64,000 nucleotides of DNA from Xenophilus sp. E41 (GCF_003671765.1 NZ_QPIB01000007.1:492158-556157); one strand, 5' to 3'; shown: positions 1-8,856, numbered from the stretch's first letter. A program made the numbers and translations. The notes: a model not told the origin generated them from the letters alone.

Positions 1-20
1 TCGCCGAGCCGCTCGAGCTC

Positions 21-47
21 TTGAAATGGCTGCATACGGACTAAAAT
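21..47 (+). promoter_or_regulatory. Putative ssrA promoter
   Basis: A TTGAAA box at 21-26 and a TAAAAT box at 42-47 lie just before the tmRNA 5' end at 58. The spacer is 15 nt, slightly short for sigma70, and the predicted start a few bases before 58 fits a precursor trimmed by RNase P. This is a pattern match only. Confidence 0.45.
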
Positions 48-57
48 AACGAGTCCA

Positions 58-443
58 GGGGCTGCACTGGTTTCGACGTGGGTTCGGGATCGCAGCGGGG
101 CATGTCGAGCTGAATGCGCTCGTTAAACAGATTCAAACAAACTAACTGCAAACGACGAACGTTTCGCACTCGCCGCTTAAACCCGGTGAGCCTTGCAACA
201 GTTGGCCGATGGGCTGGGCAAGGGGGCGTTAGAGCAATCTGACGCCTCCCGGCTGCAAGGTTAATTACATTGGCTGGCCGCCGTCCGGGCACCTTGGGCG
301 GCGGCGAGATTCAAGGGTGCTGGCGGCCGGTGTAGCGTGCGACTGCGCGACGCCGGTGGCGAGATCCAAATCAGATCGCTAAACATGTAGAACTGCGCGA
401 CGATGGCTTGCGGACGGGGGTTCAAATCCCCCCAGCTCCACCA
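58..443 (+). ncRNA. ssrA: Transfer-messenger RNA (tmRNA)
   Basis: tmRNA rescues stalled ribosomes together with SmpB and tags the unfinished protein for proteolysis. The 5' end GGGGCTG (58-64) pairs with CAGCTCC near the 3' end to form the acceptor stem, and the encoded CCA ends at 443. The T-arm GGTTCAAATCC is visible at about 419-429. The resume frame starts with GCA at 148 and reads ANDERFALAA then TAA (178-180), a tag of the type expected in Burkholderiales. The length of 386 nt fits a one-piece tmRNA. A strong terminator follows directly. Confidence 0.97.
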
Positions 444-452
444 CACGACAAG

Positions 453-484
453 GGCCGGATTCTCACGAATCCGGCCTTTTTTTT
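453..484 (+). terminator. Rho-independent terminator of ssrA
   Basis: A perfect 10-bp stem, GGCCGGATTC (453-462) with GAATCCGGCC (467-476), closes a TCAC loop and is followed by eight T residues (477-484). It sits 10 nt after the tmRNA CCA end. Confidence 0.95.
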
Positions 485-485
485 G

Positions 486-516
486 TTGCGTGGCCATCGA
501 TGGGCGGGCTTATAGT
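486..516 (+). promoter_or_regulatory. Putative sigma70 promoter for the methyltransferase gene
   Basis: TTGCGT (486-491) and TATAGT (511-516) are separated by 19 nt, or 18 nt if the -10 box is read as TTATAG. They lie between the ssrA terminator and the start codon at 611, leaving a leader of about 85 nt. Weak evidence, but this is the only promoter-like pair in the gap. Confidence 0.4.
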
Positions 517-610
517 CGGCGCTCTTCGCCCTGCCGGACGCGCTCCCGGCCTCGTGCGCGAAGCGACAACAAGAACATCGCGACCATCATCACGCCGAGG
601 GACCCACCGC

Positions 611-2206
611 ATGTCGGATGCACTGACCAGCACGATCACGTCGTACTACGACAGCGTTCCCTACGACTCCCACCCCTTTCCCCAAAGCTCCATCGAACAC
701 CTCGAGGCCCTGGCCTGGCTGTTCGGCCTGGAGGCGCCCGCCCTGGCCCGCGCACGCGTGCTCGAACTGGGCTGTGCCTCGGGTGGCAACCTGATCCCGA
801 TGGGCGCCCGACATCCGCAGGCGAAGCTGCTGGGGGTCGATCTCTCCCCGGTCCAGATCCAACAGGGGCAGCGCATGCTGGCTCAGACGCGGGTCACGAA
901 CGTGGAGCTGCGGACGCTGAGCATCACCGACATCGACGAAAGCCTCGGCGAGTTCGACTACATCATCTGCCATGGCGTCTACAGCTGGGTGCCCGAAGCC
1001 GTCCAGGAAGCCATCCTGCGCGTGTGTTCGCGCCATCTCGCCGCCGGCGGCGTGGCGTACATCAGCTACAACGTCTATCCCGGCTGGAAGGCGCGCGAGA
1101 TCGTCCGCGACGCGATGATCCTGCGTGGCGGGCCGCGTGACGCGCCTGAAGAGAAGCTCTCGTACGCACGCGGCATGCTCGAGTTCCTCGAGGGGTCCGC
1201 GAGGCCCGACAGCGTCCTGAAGAAGACGCTGGAAGAGACCATGCCCATCGTGCGCGGCTCGCACGATTCCTACCTGCTGCACGAGTTTCTCGAGCCCTGC
1301 AACGCACCCTGCTATTTCAAGGAGTTCGTCGGCCGTGCCGACGCCCAGGGCCTGAGCTACCTGTGCGACGCCGAACCCTCGACCATGTTCGTGCAGAACT
1401 ATGGCGACAAGGTGCGGGAGCCCCTGCTGCGCGAGTGCGGCGGCAGCCAGATCCTCATGGAGCAATACCTGGACTTCCTGGTCAACCGCACCTTCCGCCA
1501 GACCCTCCTGGTCAAGCAGGCGCGCAATGGCGACATCCGTTATCGCCTCGATCGGGACCGGCTGCGCAAGCTCCACTACGCCGGCACCTTCTCGGCCGCC
1601 GATGGCTCGCCACTGACCCTCGACGCGCGCGACCAGCCGAGCAACGCCATTCGCAACCTCAAGATCACGTTGCGTCTGCCGGTCCACAAGGCGGTGGCCC
1701 AACTGCTGGACGAACGCTATCCCGCGACGGTGCCTGTCGATGAGCTGGTCGAGGCGGTGTCCGCACGCATCGGCGAGCCGCATGCGGCAGTGGACGCTGC
1801 GGTCGTCGCGATGCTGGAGGAACTCCTGATCCTCGGCGCGGTGCGCATCCGCCGCACGCCGGTCGTCACGGCTGCGGCCATCGCGGCGACACCGCAGGCG
1901 CTGATGTCGGTGCGGCAGTCGCCCGGCCTGCCGCTGGCTGCCGGGCAGAGCGCCAGCGTGTGCAACCAGTGGCACGAGCCGGTGGGCCTGTCCCTGCTCG
2001 AGCGCTGCGTGCTGCCCCTGCTCGACGGAGCGCACAGCCATGAACAACTGGCCGAACATCTCCGGTCCGAAGCGCGGGCCGACCGCCTGCGTTTCATCAA
2101 GGACGAGCGACCGATCACCGACGATGCCGAGCTGCACGAGTTCACGCGGCAGCAGGTCACACTCGTGCTCAAGGATCTGCGGCGCAAGGCGCTGCTGATC
2201 GCCTGA
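611..2206 (+). CDS. SAM-dependent methyltransferase with regulatory domain
   Basis: This predicted cytosolic protein of 531 aa has a class I methyltransferase domain in its first 200 residues, with the SAM-binding motif I (VLELGCASGGN) at about residues 50-60. The following region resembles the methyltransferase regulatory domain found C-terminal to such enzymes, and a further domain of about 130 residues ends the protein. The substrate cannot be read from the sequence. The ATG at 611 is preferred over upstream starts because the protein then begins like other family members and a GAGGGA stretch precedes it. The gene appears to be monocistronic, lying between the ssrA terminator and ggt. Confidence 0.85.
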   Translation: MSDALTSTITSYYDSVPYDSHPFPQSSIEHLEALAWLFGLEAPALARARVLELGCASGGNLIPMGARHPQAKLLGVDLSPVQIQQGQRMLAQTRVTNVELRTLSITDIDESLGEFDYIICHGVYSWVPEAVQEAILRVCSRHLAAGGVAYISYNVYPGWKAREIVRDAMILRGGPRDAPEEKLSYARGMLEFLEGSARPDSVLKKTLEETMPIVRGSHDSYLLHEFLEPCNAPCYFKEFVGRADAQGLSYLCDAEPSTMFVQNYGDKVREPLLRECGGSQILMEQYLDFLVNRTFRQTLLVKQARNGDIRYRLDRDRLRKLHYAGTFSAADGSPLTLDARDQPSNAIRNLKITLRLPVHKAVAQLLDERYPATVPVDELVEAVSARIGEPHAAVDAAVVAMLEELLILGAVRIRRTPVVTAAAIAATPQALMSVRQSPGLPLAAGQSASVCNQWHEPVGLSLLERCVLPLLDGAHSHEQLAEHLRSEARADRLRFIKDERPITDDAELHEFTRQQVTLVLKDLRRKALLIA

Positions 2207-2316
2207 GCGCGGCATGCCACCGATGCCTTCCGCTTGCATTTTTCATCGCCGGGCCGCCCGGAATGAAAGGCGCCCTCTGGGGAGCATGGGGACACTTTTT
2301 TGAACAGGAGACGACG

Positions 2317-4053
2317 ATGAAGCAGTTTGCATGGACCCACTCGACGCGCGCCGCGCTGGCCGCTGCCCTCGCACTGTGCGGCGGCGGCCAGGCCATGGCG
2401 GCATCGCAGGCGCCGGTCATGGCCGAGAACGGCATGGTCGTCACGGCCCAGCACCTGGCCACGAAGGTGGGCGTCGACGTACTCAAGCGCGGCGGCAATG
2501 CGGTCGATGCCGCGGTCGCCGTCGGCTACGCGCTGGCCGTGGTCTACCCCGCAGCCGGCAATCTCGGCGGTGGCGGCTTCATGACCATCCAGCTCGCCGA
2601 CGGACGCAAGACCTTTCTCGACTTCCGGGAGAAGGCGCCGCTGGCCGCCAAGCCCGACATGTACCTCGACAAGGACGGCAACGTCGTCAAGGGCCTGTCG
2701 ACCAAGGGCCACCTGGCCGTGGGCGTGCCGGGCAGCGTCTCGGGCATGGAATACGCACGCGAGAAGTACGGCACGATGCAGCGCGCCGCATTGCTCAAGC
2801 CCTCGATCGACCTGGCCGAGAAGGGCTTCGTGCTCGAGCAGGGCGACATCGACATGTTCAACACCGCCACGGCCGACTTCAAGGCCGACCCGGCCACGGC
2901 GGCGATCTTCCTGAACAAGGGCGAGGCCTTCAAGGTCGGCGAGAAGATCGTGCAGAAGGACCTGGGCAAGACCTTGCGCGAGGTCAGCACCAAGGGCACC
3001 GACGGCTTCTACAAGGGCTGGGTGGCCAAGGCCATCGCAGACTCGAGCGCGGCGGGCAAGGGCATCATCACCACCGAAGACCTCGCGCAGTACAAGACGC
3101 GCGAGATGGCGCCGGTGGAATGCGACTACCGCGGCTACCGCGTCGTGTCGGCGCCGCCGCCGAGCTCGGGCGGCGTGATCATCTGCGAGATGCTCAACAT
3201 CCTCGAGGGTTACCCGCTCAAGGACCTGGGCTGGCGCTCGGCGCAGGCCACGCACTACCAGATCGAGGCCATGCGGCACGCCTACGTGGACCGCAACAGC
3301 TACCTGGGCGACCCGGACTTCGTGAAGAACCCGCTCGACCGTCTGCTCGACAAGGGCTACGCCGAGAAGATCCGCGCCGTCATCGACCCGCAGAAGGCCG
3401 GCGTGTCCAAGGACATCAAGCCGGGCGTGGCGCCGCACGAAGGCAGCAACACCACGCACTATTCGATCGCCGACAAGTGGGGCAATGCGGTGTCGGTGAC
3501 CTACACGCTCAACGACTGGTTCGGCGCCAAGGTCACGGCCGCAAAGACTGGCGTGCTGCTGAACAACGAGATGGACGACTTCACCTCGAAGGTCGGCGTG
3601 CCCAACCTCTACGGCCTGGTGCAGGGCGAGGCCAACAAGATCGAGCCCGGCAAGCGGCCGCTCTCGTCGATAAGCCCCACCATCGTCAGCAAGGACGGCA
3701 AGCCCGTCATGGTGGTCGGCACGCCGGGCGGCAGCCGCATCATCACGGCCGTGATGCTGACCATGATCAACGCCATCGACTACGGCATGAACGTGCAGGA
3801 GGCCGTCGACGCGCCTCGCTTCCACCAGCAGTGGCTGCCCGACGTGACCAACGTCGAGGCCTACGCGCTCAGCCCCGACACGCGCAAGATCCTCACCGAC
3901 ATGGGCCACAACCTGGGGGTGCCGCAGCCGGCCAACCACCTGGCGGCCATCATCGTCGGCGCGCCCTCGCTGGGCGGCAAGCCGGTGGGCAACAACCGCT
4001 TCTACGGCGCCAACGATCCGCGCCGCAACACGGGGTTGGCGCTGGGTTATTGA
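2317..4053 (+). CDS. ggt: Gamma-glutamyltransferase (glutathione hydrolase)
   Basis: This periplasmic enzyme cleaves the gamma-glutamyl bond of glutathione and related peptides. The 578-aa precursor starts with an export signal (residues 1 to about 26, ending AMA-AS). The autocleavage site and catalytic threonine lie in TTHYSIAD at about residue 379, which splits the precursor into large and small subunits as in E. coli Ggt. The small subunit carries the substrate-loop motif PLSSISPT and a GTPGGS glycine motif. A clear AGGAG at 2306-2310 selects the ATG at 2317 over the upstream in-frame ATG. A strong terminator follows, so it is probably transcribed alone. Confidence 0.95.
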   Translation: MKQFAWTHSTRAALAAALALCGGGQAMAASQAPVMAENGMVVTAQHLATKVGVDVLKRGGNAVDAAVAVGYALAVVYPAAGNLGGGGFMTIQLADGRKTFLDFREKAPLAAKPDMYLDKDGNVVKGLSTKGHLAVGVPGSVSGMEYAREKYGTMQRAALLKPSIDLAEKGFVLEQGDIDMFNTATADFKADPATAAIFLNKGEAFKVGEKIVQKDLGKTLREVSTKGTDGFYKGWVAKAIADSSAAGKGIITTEDLAQYKTREMAPVECDYRGYRVVSAPPPSSGGVIICEMLNILEGYPLKDLGWRSAQATHYQIEAMRHAYVDRNSYLGDPDFVKNPLDRLLDKGYAEKIRAVIDPQKAGVSKDIKPGVAPHEGSNTTHYSIADKWGNAVSVTYTLNDWFGAKVTAAKTGVLLNNEMDDFTSKVGVPNLYGLVQGEANKIEPGKRPLSSISPTIVSKDGKPVMVVGTPGGSRIITAVMLTMINAIDYGMNVQEAVDAPRFHQQWLPDVTNVEAYALSPDTRKILTDMGHNLGVPQPANHLAAIIVGAPSLGGKPVGNNRFYGANDPRRNTGLALGY

Positions 4054-4067
4054 GCCGCGTTCTCCCC

Positions 4068-4100
4068 AGCGGCCGTGCCCTGGTGGCACGGCCGCTTTTT
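4068..4100 (+). terminator. Rho-independent terminator after ggt
   Basis: A 12-bp stem, AGCGGCCGTGCC (4068-4079) with GGCACGGCCGCT (4085-4096), has a 5-nt loop and runs into TTTTT. It lies 15 nt after the ggt stop codon. Confidence 0.92.
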
Positions 4101-4121
4101 CTTCCAGCCATCGGCGAGGCC

Positions 4122-4859
4122 ATGCAACTCCAGGATCTTCTCTACAGCCAGGGCTTCGGCACGCGCCGCGTCTGCGCGGGCCTCGTTCAACAGGGCTTCG
4201 TGGCCGTGGACGCCGTGGATGCGCCGGAGCCAGCGACGGAACTGATGGCAGCCGACGGCCTGCGCTTCACCGTGCAGGGCACGCCGTGGGAATACCACGC
4301 CAAGGCCTACCTGATGCTGCACAAGCCGGCCGGCACCGAGTGTTCGCAGAAGCCTTCGGCCTGGCCCAGCATCTACACCCTGCTGCCTGCGCCGCTGCGC
4401 CAGCGGCCGGTCAAGGGCGGCCAGCCGGGCGTACAGGCCATCGGCCGGCTGGACCAGGACACGACCGGCCTGCTGCTGCTCAGCGACGACGGCCAGTTCA
4501 TCCACCGCATGGCGTCGCCCAAGCACCATGTGCCCAAGGTCTACGAGGCGACGACCGCCGACGCCCTGACCGACGCGCAGATCCAGCGCCTGCTGGCCGG
4601 CGTGGTGCTCGACGACGATCCGAAGCCCGTGCGTGCGGCCGCGGCCGAGGCGGTGGCCACCCACCACCTGCGACTCACGCTCACCGAGGGCAAATACCAC
4701 CAGGTCAAGCGCATGGTCGCCGCCGTGGGCAACCGGGTGACGGCGCTGCACCGCAGTGCCATCGGCGGCCTGGTGCTGCCGGCCGACCTGGCGCCGGGCC
4801 AGTGGCGCTGGCTTCGACCCGACGAGCTTCAGGCGGTGCGGCAGTCGGGGTCCGCCTGA
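4122..4859 (+). CDS. rsuA: 16S rRNA pseudouridine synthase, RsuA type
   Basis: RsuA-family enzymes isomerise U516 of 16S rRNA to pseudouridine. The 245-aa protein has an S4-like RNA-binding segment at residues 1-55 and the catalytic motif GRLDQDTTG, with the essential aspartate at about residue 111. The later motifs MASPKHHVPKVYEA and TEGKYHQVKRM are closer to RsuA than to RluB or RluE. The ATG at 4122 lies directly after the ggt terminator, and a GGCGAGG stretch precedes it. The assignment to position 516 rests on family resemblance, not on direct evidence. Confidence 0.88.
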   Translation: MQLQDLLYSQGFGTRRVCAGLVQQGFVAVDAVDAPEPATELMAADGLRFTVQGTPWEYHAKAYLMLHKPAGTECSQKPSAWPSIYTLLPAPLRQRPVKGGQPGVQAIGRLDQDTTGLLLLSDDGQFIHRMASPKHHVPKVYEATTADALTDAQIQRLLAGVVLDDDPKPVRAAAAEAVATHHLRLTLTEGKYHQVKRMVAAVGNRVTALHRSAIGGLVLPADLAPGQWRWLRPDELQAVRQSGSA

Positions 4860-4962
4860 CGCGCGGTTCGCGCCTGCCGGCCCGTCGTCGCGGCGGTCTT
4901 TCCTGTCGGCCGCGCGGCAGCCTCGCTCGTTAAACTTTCCAGTCCCTTTCCGGAGCCGTGTC

Positions 4963-5976
4963 TTGCGCCTGTCCGTTCGCTCCCTGAGCCGCCTTGCGGC
5001 TCTTTTCGTTTGTCTGCTGGCCTGCGCGGCCGCACCGGCCCAACCGGCCGCTCCCGCGACAGCGTCGGCCCCGCCACTGTTCGTGCTCAATTCGCTCGAC
5101 GCCTCGGTCAGCCTGATCGATCCCGCCACCTGGACCGAACGCAACCGCGTCGCGGTGGGCAAGGAGCCGCACCACATCTACATGACGCCGGACCAGAAGT
5201 CGGTGATCGTGGCCAACTCGGCCGGCGATTCGCTGACCTTCTTCAACCCGCGCACGGGCGAGGTCCAGCGCACGGTCTACGGCATCATCGATCCGTACCA
5301 GCTGCAGTTCTCGCCCGACATGAAGTGGTTCATCACGGCCGGCAACCGGCTGAACCACGTCGACGTCTACCGCTGGGACGGCAGCAACCTGCAGTTGGCC
5401 AAGCGCATCCCGACCGGCAAGACGCCCAGCCACATCTGGATCGACGGCAAGAGCACGGTGGCCTACGTCACGATGCAGGACAGCGACGAGCTGATCGCCG
5501 TCGACCTGGCGACCCAGACCATCCGCTGGCGCACGCCCACCGGGCCGATGCCGGCCGACGTCTTCGGCATCCACGACGGCAAGACGCTGCTGGTCGGCCT
5601 GACCGGCGGCGACGGCGTGCAGGTCTTCGATGTGGCGGGCAAGGAGCCCAAGCTGGTCGGCAAGATCCCGACCGGCAAGGGCGCGCACGCCTTCCGTTCG
5701 GCGGGCGACGGCAAGTCGGTGTTCGTCAGCAACCGCGTCGCCAACTCCATCAGCCGCATCGACATCGCCACGCTCACCGTGGCTGCCACCTACCCCGTGC
5801 CCGGCGGCCCCGACTGCATGGACGTCTCGGCCGACGGCAAGACGCTCTTCGTCACCTCGCGCTGGGCCAAGAAGCTCAGCGTGGTCGACCTCGCGGCGGG
5901 CAAGGTGGTGCGCACCGTGAACGTGGGCCGCTCGCCCCACGGTGTGTGGACGGTCGAACATGCCCGGGTCCGCTGA
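4963..5976 (+). CDS. Exported YVTN/cytochrome-d1-like beta-propeller protein
   Basis: This 337-aa protein has an N-terminal signal peptide (hydrophobic core LAALFVCLLACAAAPAQ). It continues with repeated blades of the form x-V-D-(L/I)-A-(T)-x-x-(V)-x-x-(I)-P-(T)-G, as in YVTN or cytochrome d1-like propellers. No heme ligands stand out, so it is more likely a binding or scaffold propeller than an enzyme. The start is taken as TTG 4963 because CGGAG sits at 4951-4955 and the signal peptide then has normal length; no ATG or GTG fits. Its last 17 nt overlap the deacetylase gene, so the two are probably cotranslated and act together outside the cytoplasm. Confidence 0.8.
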   Translation: MRLSVRSLSRLAALFVCLLACAAAPAQPAAPATASAPPLFVLNSLDASVSLIDPATWTERNRVAVGKEPHHIYMTPDQKSVIVANSAGDSLTFFNPRTGEVQRTVYGIIDPYQLQFSPDMKWFITAGNRLNHVDVYRWDGSNLQLAKRIPTGKTPSHIWIDGKSTVAYVTMQDSDELIAVDLATQTIRWRTPTGPMPADVFGIHDGKTLLVGLTGGDGVQVFDVAGKEPKLVGKIPTGKGAHAFRSAGDGKSVFVSNRVANSISRIDIATLTVAATYPVPGGPDCMDVSADGKTLFVTSRWAKKLSVVDLAAGKVVRTVNVGRSPHGVWTVEHARVR

Positions 5977-6790
5977 ATTCCGGCCCGTCGGCGCGCTGCG
6001 CCAGGCCGCCGCGGTTGCTACCTTTTTCATAGCGGCCTGCGCAGCATCGGCGGGCGCTGCAGCCCAGAATGACTGCGACAAGCCGGTCTACCTGACCTTC
6101 GACACCGGCCACATGGGCATCGCGCCGCTGGTGGCCGAGGTGCTCAGGCGCCAGGACGTGAAGGTCACCTTCTTCGCCGCCGCCGAGAAGACGCAGGACG
6201 GCGGCGACAGCCTCGACAACCGCTGGGCGCCCTGGTGGAAGGCCCGCGCGGCCGAGGGGCACGAGTTCGCTTCGCACACCTACGACCATGCGTACTGGCG
6301 GGGCGACGTGAAGGGCGTGGAACCGAAATTCCGGATCCAGCCCAGCGCCGGCGCGTATGCGGGACGCACCTTCACCTGGGACGCGGCGCAGTACTGCCAG
6401 GAGATCCAGCGCTCGACCGACCGGCTGGCGCACATCACCGGCAAGAAGCCGCTGCCGCTCTTTCGCGCGCCGGGCGGCAAGACCTCGCCGCGCCTGCTGG
6501 CAGCCGCCAAGAGCTGCGGCTTCGCCCATGTCGGCTGGTCGCCCGCCGGCTTCCTGGGCGACGAGCTGCCGAGCGACAAGTACCCCAACGACAAGCTGCT
6601 GGCGCAGGCGCTGGAGCACATCCGGCCCGGCGACATCCTGCTGGCGCACCTGGGCATCTGGTCGCGCCAGGACCCGTGGGCGCCGGCCGACCTGGAGCCG
6701 CTGATCGTCGGCTTGAAGGCCAAGGGCTTCTGCTTCCGCACGCTGCGCCAGCATCCGGCGTACCGCGAGTGGATTGCCGCACACCCATGA
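5960..6790 (+). CDS. Polysaccharide deacetylase (NodB-homology domain)
   Basis: Members of carbohydrate esterase family 4 remove N- or O-acetyl groups from extracellular polysaccharides, using a metal. The 276-aa protein has a signal peptide (residues about 15-36) and then motif 1 as TFDTGH at residues 46-51, where TFDDG is usual. The metal-binding histidines are in HTYDH (about 106-110), and FRAPGG lies at about 168-173. The second aspartate of motif 1 is replaced by Thr, so metal binding may be altered. The gene overlaps the upstream propeller gene by 17 nt. Its signal-peptide region coincides with a copy of the dispersed short repeat (6013-6068). Confidence 0.87.
   Translation: MPGSAEFRPVGALRQAAAVATFFIAACAASAGAAAQNDCDKPVYLTFDTGHMGIAPLVAEVLRRQDVKVTFFAAAEKTQDGGDSLDNRWAPWWKARAAEGHEFASHTYDHAYWRGDVKGVEPKFRIQPSAGAYAGRTFTWDAAQYCQEIQRSTDRLAHITGKKPLPLFRAPGGKTSPRLLAAAKSCGFAHVGWSPAGFLGDELPSDKYPNDKLLAQALEHIRPGDILLAHLGIWSRQDPWAPADLEPLIVGLKAKGFCFRTLRQHPAYREWIAAHP
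6013..6068 (+). repeat. Dispersed short repeat, copy inside the deacetylase signal-peptide region
   Basis: The stretch reads TTGCTACC, CATAGC, a GCGC-rich middle and GCGGGCGCTGCAGCC. This is the same order of blocks as intergenic copies at 6813, 36482 and 38375. Here it encodes most of the hydrophobic part of the deacetylase signal peptide (about residues 18-36). The resemblance is clear but imperfect, because part of the 5' arm has diverged. Confidence 0.55.
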
Positions 6791-6812
6791 AAGCACGCAG
6801 TCAGGTCGCCGG

Positions 6813-6874
6813 GGTTACTATGAAATCGATAGCTGCTTGCGCGCGTCCGCCGGACGCTGCAGCCACTTTTGATT
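6813..6874 (+). repeat. Dispersed short repeat, intergenic copy
   Basis: This copy begins near TTACTATGAAATCGATAGC and continues through a GC-rich imperfect palindrome (CGTCCGCCGGACG) to GCTGCAGCCACTTTTGATTC. It lies between the deacetylase stop codon and the desaturase-like gene. It is one of about ten family members in the window, listed together under the findings. Confidence 0.75.
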
Positions 6875-6940
6875 CATGAAATTGCTAAGACGTATCTTGG
6901 TGATCGGGCGGCCCGGCCCGGGACGTGGCAGGAGCACGGC

Positions 6941-7915
6941 GTGATCGAGTGGTTCACCGACCAATTCGCCGCCGTGCAGCAGTGGCTGTTCGAAGCGGTG
7001 GTGCAGCCGCTGGTCTTCGCCGCCGGCCTGGGCGGCTGGACCGAGGACGCCTTCGACGCCACCGGCTGGCTGCTGGTGGGCGTGATCCAGATCCTGATCC
7101 TGGTGGCCGTCATCGGCCCGCTGCAGCGCTGGCGGCCGGTGGAGCCGGTGCGCGACCGGCAGGCCATCCGCATCGACATCCTCTACACCCTGATCCACCG
7201 CCTGGGCCTGTTCCGGCTGGCGCTGTTCTTCGCCGTCACGCCGCTGTTCGATGCGCTGCTGGGCGAACTGCGCGGGGCCGGCTGGGGCACGCTGCACCTC
7301 GACGAACTGTGGCCCGGCGTGACGGACATCCCCTGGGTGGCCTTCGCGATCTACCTGGTGGTGCTGGACTTCGTCGAGTACCTCATCCACCGCGGCCAGC
7401 ACCACTTCGACTGGTGGTGGAGCCTGCACGCGCTGCACCATTCGCAGCGCCAGATGACCATGTGGAGCGACGACCGCAACCACCTGCTCGACGACCTGAT
7501 CCACGACGCGATCATCGTGCTCGTGGCCCAACTCATCGGCGTGGCACCAGGCCAGTTCATCGCCGTTGTGGCCTTCATGCAGCTCAGCCAGAGCCTGCAG
7601 CATGCGAACCTGCGGCTTTCCTTCGGCCGCATCGGCGAGCGGCTGTGGATCAGCCCGCGCTTCCATCGCGTGCACCACGCGATCGGCATCGGGCACGAGT
7701 CGGAGGGCCCGAAGACGCTGGGAGGCCGCAACTTCGGCGTGCTGCTGCCCTGGTGGGACATGCTCTTTCGCTCCGCCAACTTTGAAGACCGCTACGACGC
7801 CACCGGCATCCGCGATCAGGTCGAGCCCGATGCGAGCGGCCGTGTGCGCGACTACGGCCGCGGGTTCTGGGCCCAGCAGTGGCTGGGGCTGAGGCGGCTG
7901 GTCGGGCGCGGCTGA
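6941..7915 (+). CDS. Sterol desaturase / fatty acid hydroxylase family membrane protein
   Basis: This 324-aa integral membrane protein belongs to the family of non-heme di-iron oxygenases that hydroxylate or desaturate lipids. Three histidine clusters typical of the family are present: HRGQHH (about 150-155), HALHH (163-167) and HRVHH (242-246). Several hydrophobic segments precede and separate them. The GTG at 6941 is chosen because AGGAG at 6930-6934 is ideally spaced; an upstream TTG would place the start inside the short repeat. The substrate is unknown. The EI24-like gene follows on the same strand after 50 nt. Confidence 0.85.
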   Translation: MIEWFTDQFAAVQQWLFEAVVQPLVFAAGLGGWTEDAFDATGWLLVGVIQILILVAVIGPLQRWRPVEPVRDRQAIRIDILYTLIHRLGLFRLALFFAVTPLFDALLGELRGAGWGTLHLDELWPGVTDIPWVAFAIYLVVLDFVEYLIHRGQHHFDWWWSLHALHHSQRQMTMWSDDRNHLLDDLIHDAIIVLVAQLIGVAPGQFIAVVAFMQLSQSLQHANLRLSFGRIGERLWISPRFHRVHHAIGIGHESEGPKTLGGRNFGVLLPWWDMLFRSANFEDRYDATGIRDQVEPDASGRVRDYGRGFWAQQWLGLRRLVGRG

Positions 7916-7965
7916 GTGCACTCCACGCAGCGGGGCGGCGTTCCCGCCCAGGTATGCTCGCCGCG

Positions 7966-8856
7966 ATGCGTCTCCTGCTCGATTCCTTCTGGCGCGCCGC
8001 GGCCTACTGCCTGCATCCGCGGGTCATCGTCCTGTCGCTGCTGCCCCTGGTGCTGATGGTGCTGCTGGCGCTGGGCCTGGGCTACCTGTACTGGGACGCC
8101 GCCGTCGCCTGGACGCGCGAGGCGCTCGATGCCTGGCCGCTCCTGGCCAGCTTCTGGGGCTGGATGTCGGGCTTGTTCTCCGGCGACGTGAAGACCTTCC
8201 TGGCGCCGCTGGTGGTGGTGCTGGCGCTCACGCCGGCCGTGGTGCTGGTGTCGCTGCTGATCGTGGCCGCCTTCATGGCGCCCGCCCTCACGCGCCTGGT
8301 GGCCGACCGGCGCTTTGCGACGCTCGAGAAGAAGAAGGGCGCTTCGCTCATCCTCAGCGTCTTCCGGTCGCTCGGGCTCACCGTGCTCGCCGTCGTGGCG
8401 CTGGTGGTGTCGATGCCGCTGTGGCTCATCCCGCCGCTGGTGCTGGTGCTGCCGCCGCTCATCTGGGGCTGGCTCACGGCACGGGTGATGGCCTTCGACG
8501 CGCTGGCCGACCACGCCAGTGCCGAAGAGCGCACCACGCTGCTGCGCCAGCACCGCTGGCCGTTGCTGGGCATCGGCGTGCTGTGCGGCTACCTGGGCGC
8601 GGCACCGAGCATCGTCTGGGCCTCGGGCCTGCTCTTCGCGGCCGCCTTCTTCGTGCTGGTGCCGATCGCGATCTGGATCTACACCGTCGTCTTCGCCTTC
8701 TCGGCGCTCTGGTTCGCCCACTACACGCTGGATGCACTGGCGCAGCTGCGTGCGCAGCGCGCCGCCGCCGCGCTGGTGCCCACGGCCGAAGCGGCGGCGC
8801 TGCCCGACGGCTCCGGCGCCGAGCGCGCCGCACTTTCCCAATGGGGTTCGCCATGA
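7966..8856 (+). CDS. EI24/CysZ-like integral membrane protein
   Basis: This 296-aa protein has about six hydrophobic segments and resembles the EI24-domain family, which includes the sulfate transporter CysZ. Its own substrate cannot be inferred. The ATG at 7966 follows an upstream in-frame ATG at 7954 that is only three bases from an AGG, so either start is possible; no convincing ribosome-binding site is seen for 7966. The stop codon overlaps the start of the next gene (ATGA), which indicates translational coupling with the CinA-like gene. The C-terminal 30 residues are Ala-rich and polar. Confidence 0.75.
   Translation: MRLLLDSFWRAAAYCLHPRVIVLSLLPLVLMVLLALGLGYLYWDAAVAWTREALDAWPLLASFWGWMSGLFSGDVKTFLAPLVVVLALTPAVVLVSLLIVAAFMAPALTRLVADRRFATLEKKKGASLILSVFRSLGLTVLAVVALVVSMPLWLIPPLVLVLPPLIWGWLTARVMAFDALADHASAEERTTLLRQHRWPLLGIGVLCGYLGAAPSIVWASGLLFAAAFFVLVPIAIWIYTVVFAFSALWFAHYTLDALAQLRAQRAAAALVPTAEAAALPDGSGAERAALSQWGSP

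Noticed and set aside
397..443. A separate tRNA gene suggested by the T-arm and CCA end
   Set aside because: These are the 3' tRNA-like domain of the tmRNA, whose acceptor stem pairs with position 58-64.
403..1140. Plus-strand frame beginning inside the tmRNA
   Set aside because: It overlaps the tmRNA 3' end and its terminator and has shadow composition; the real gene starts at 611.
1717..4089. 790-codon minus-strand frame opposite the methyltransferase and ggt
   Set aside because: It is antisense to two clear genes, with His/Val/Leu-rich composition typical of an antisense shadow.
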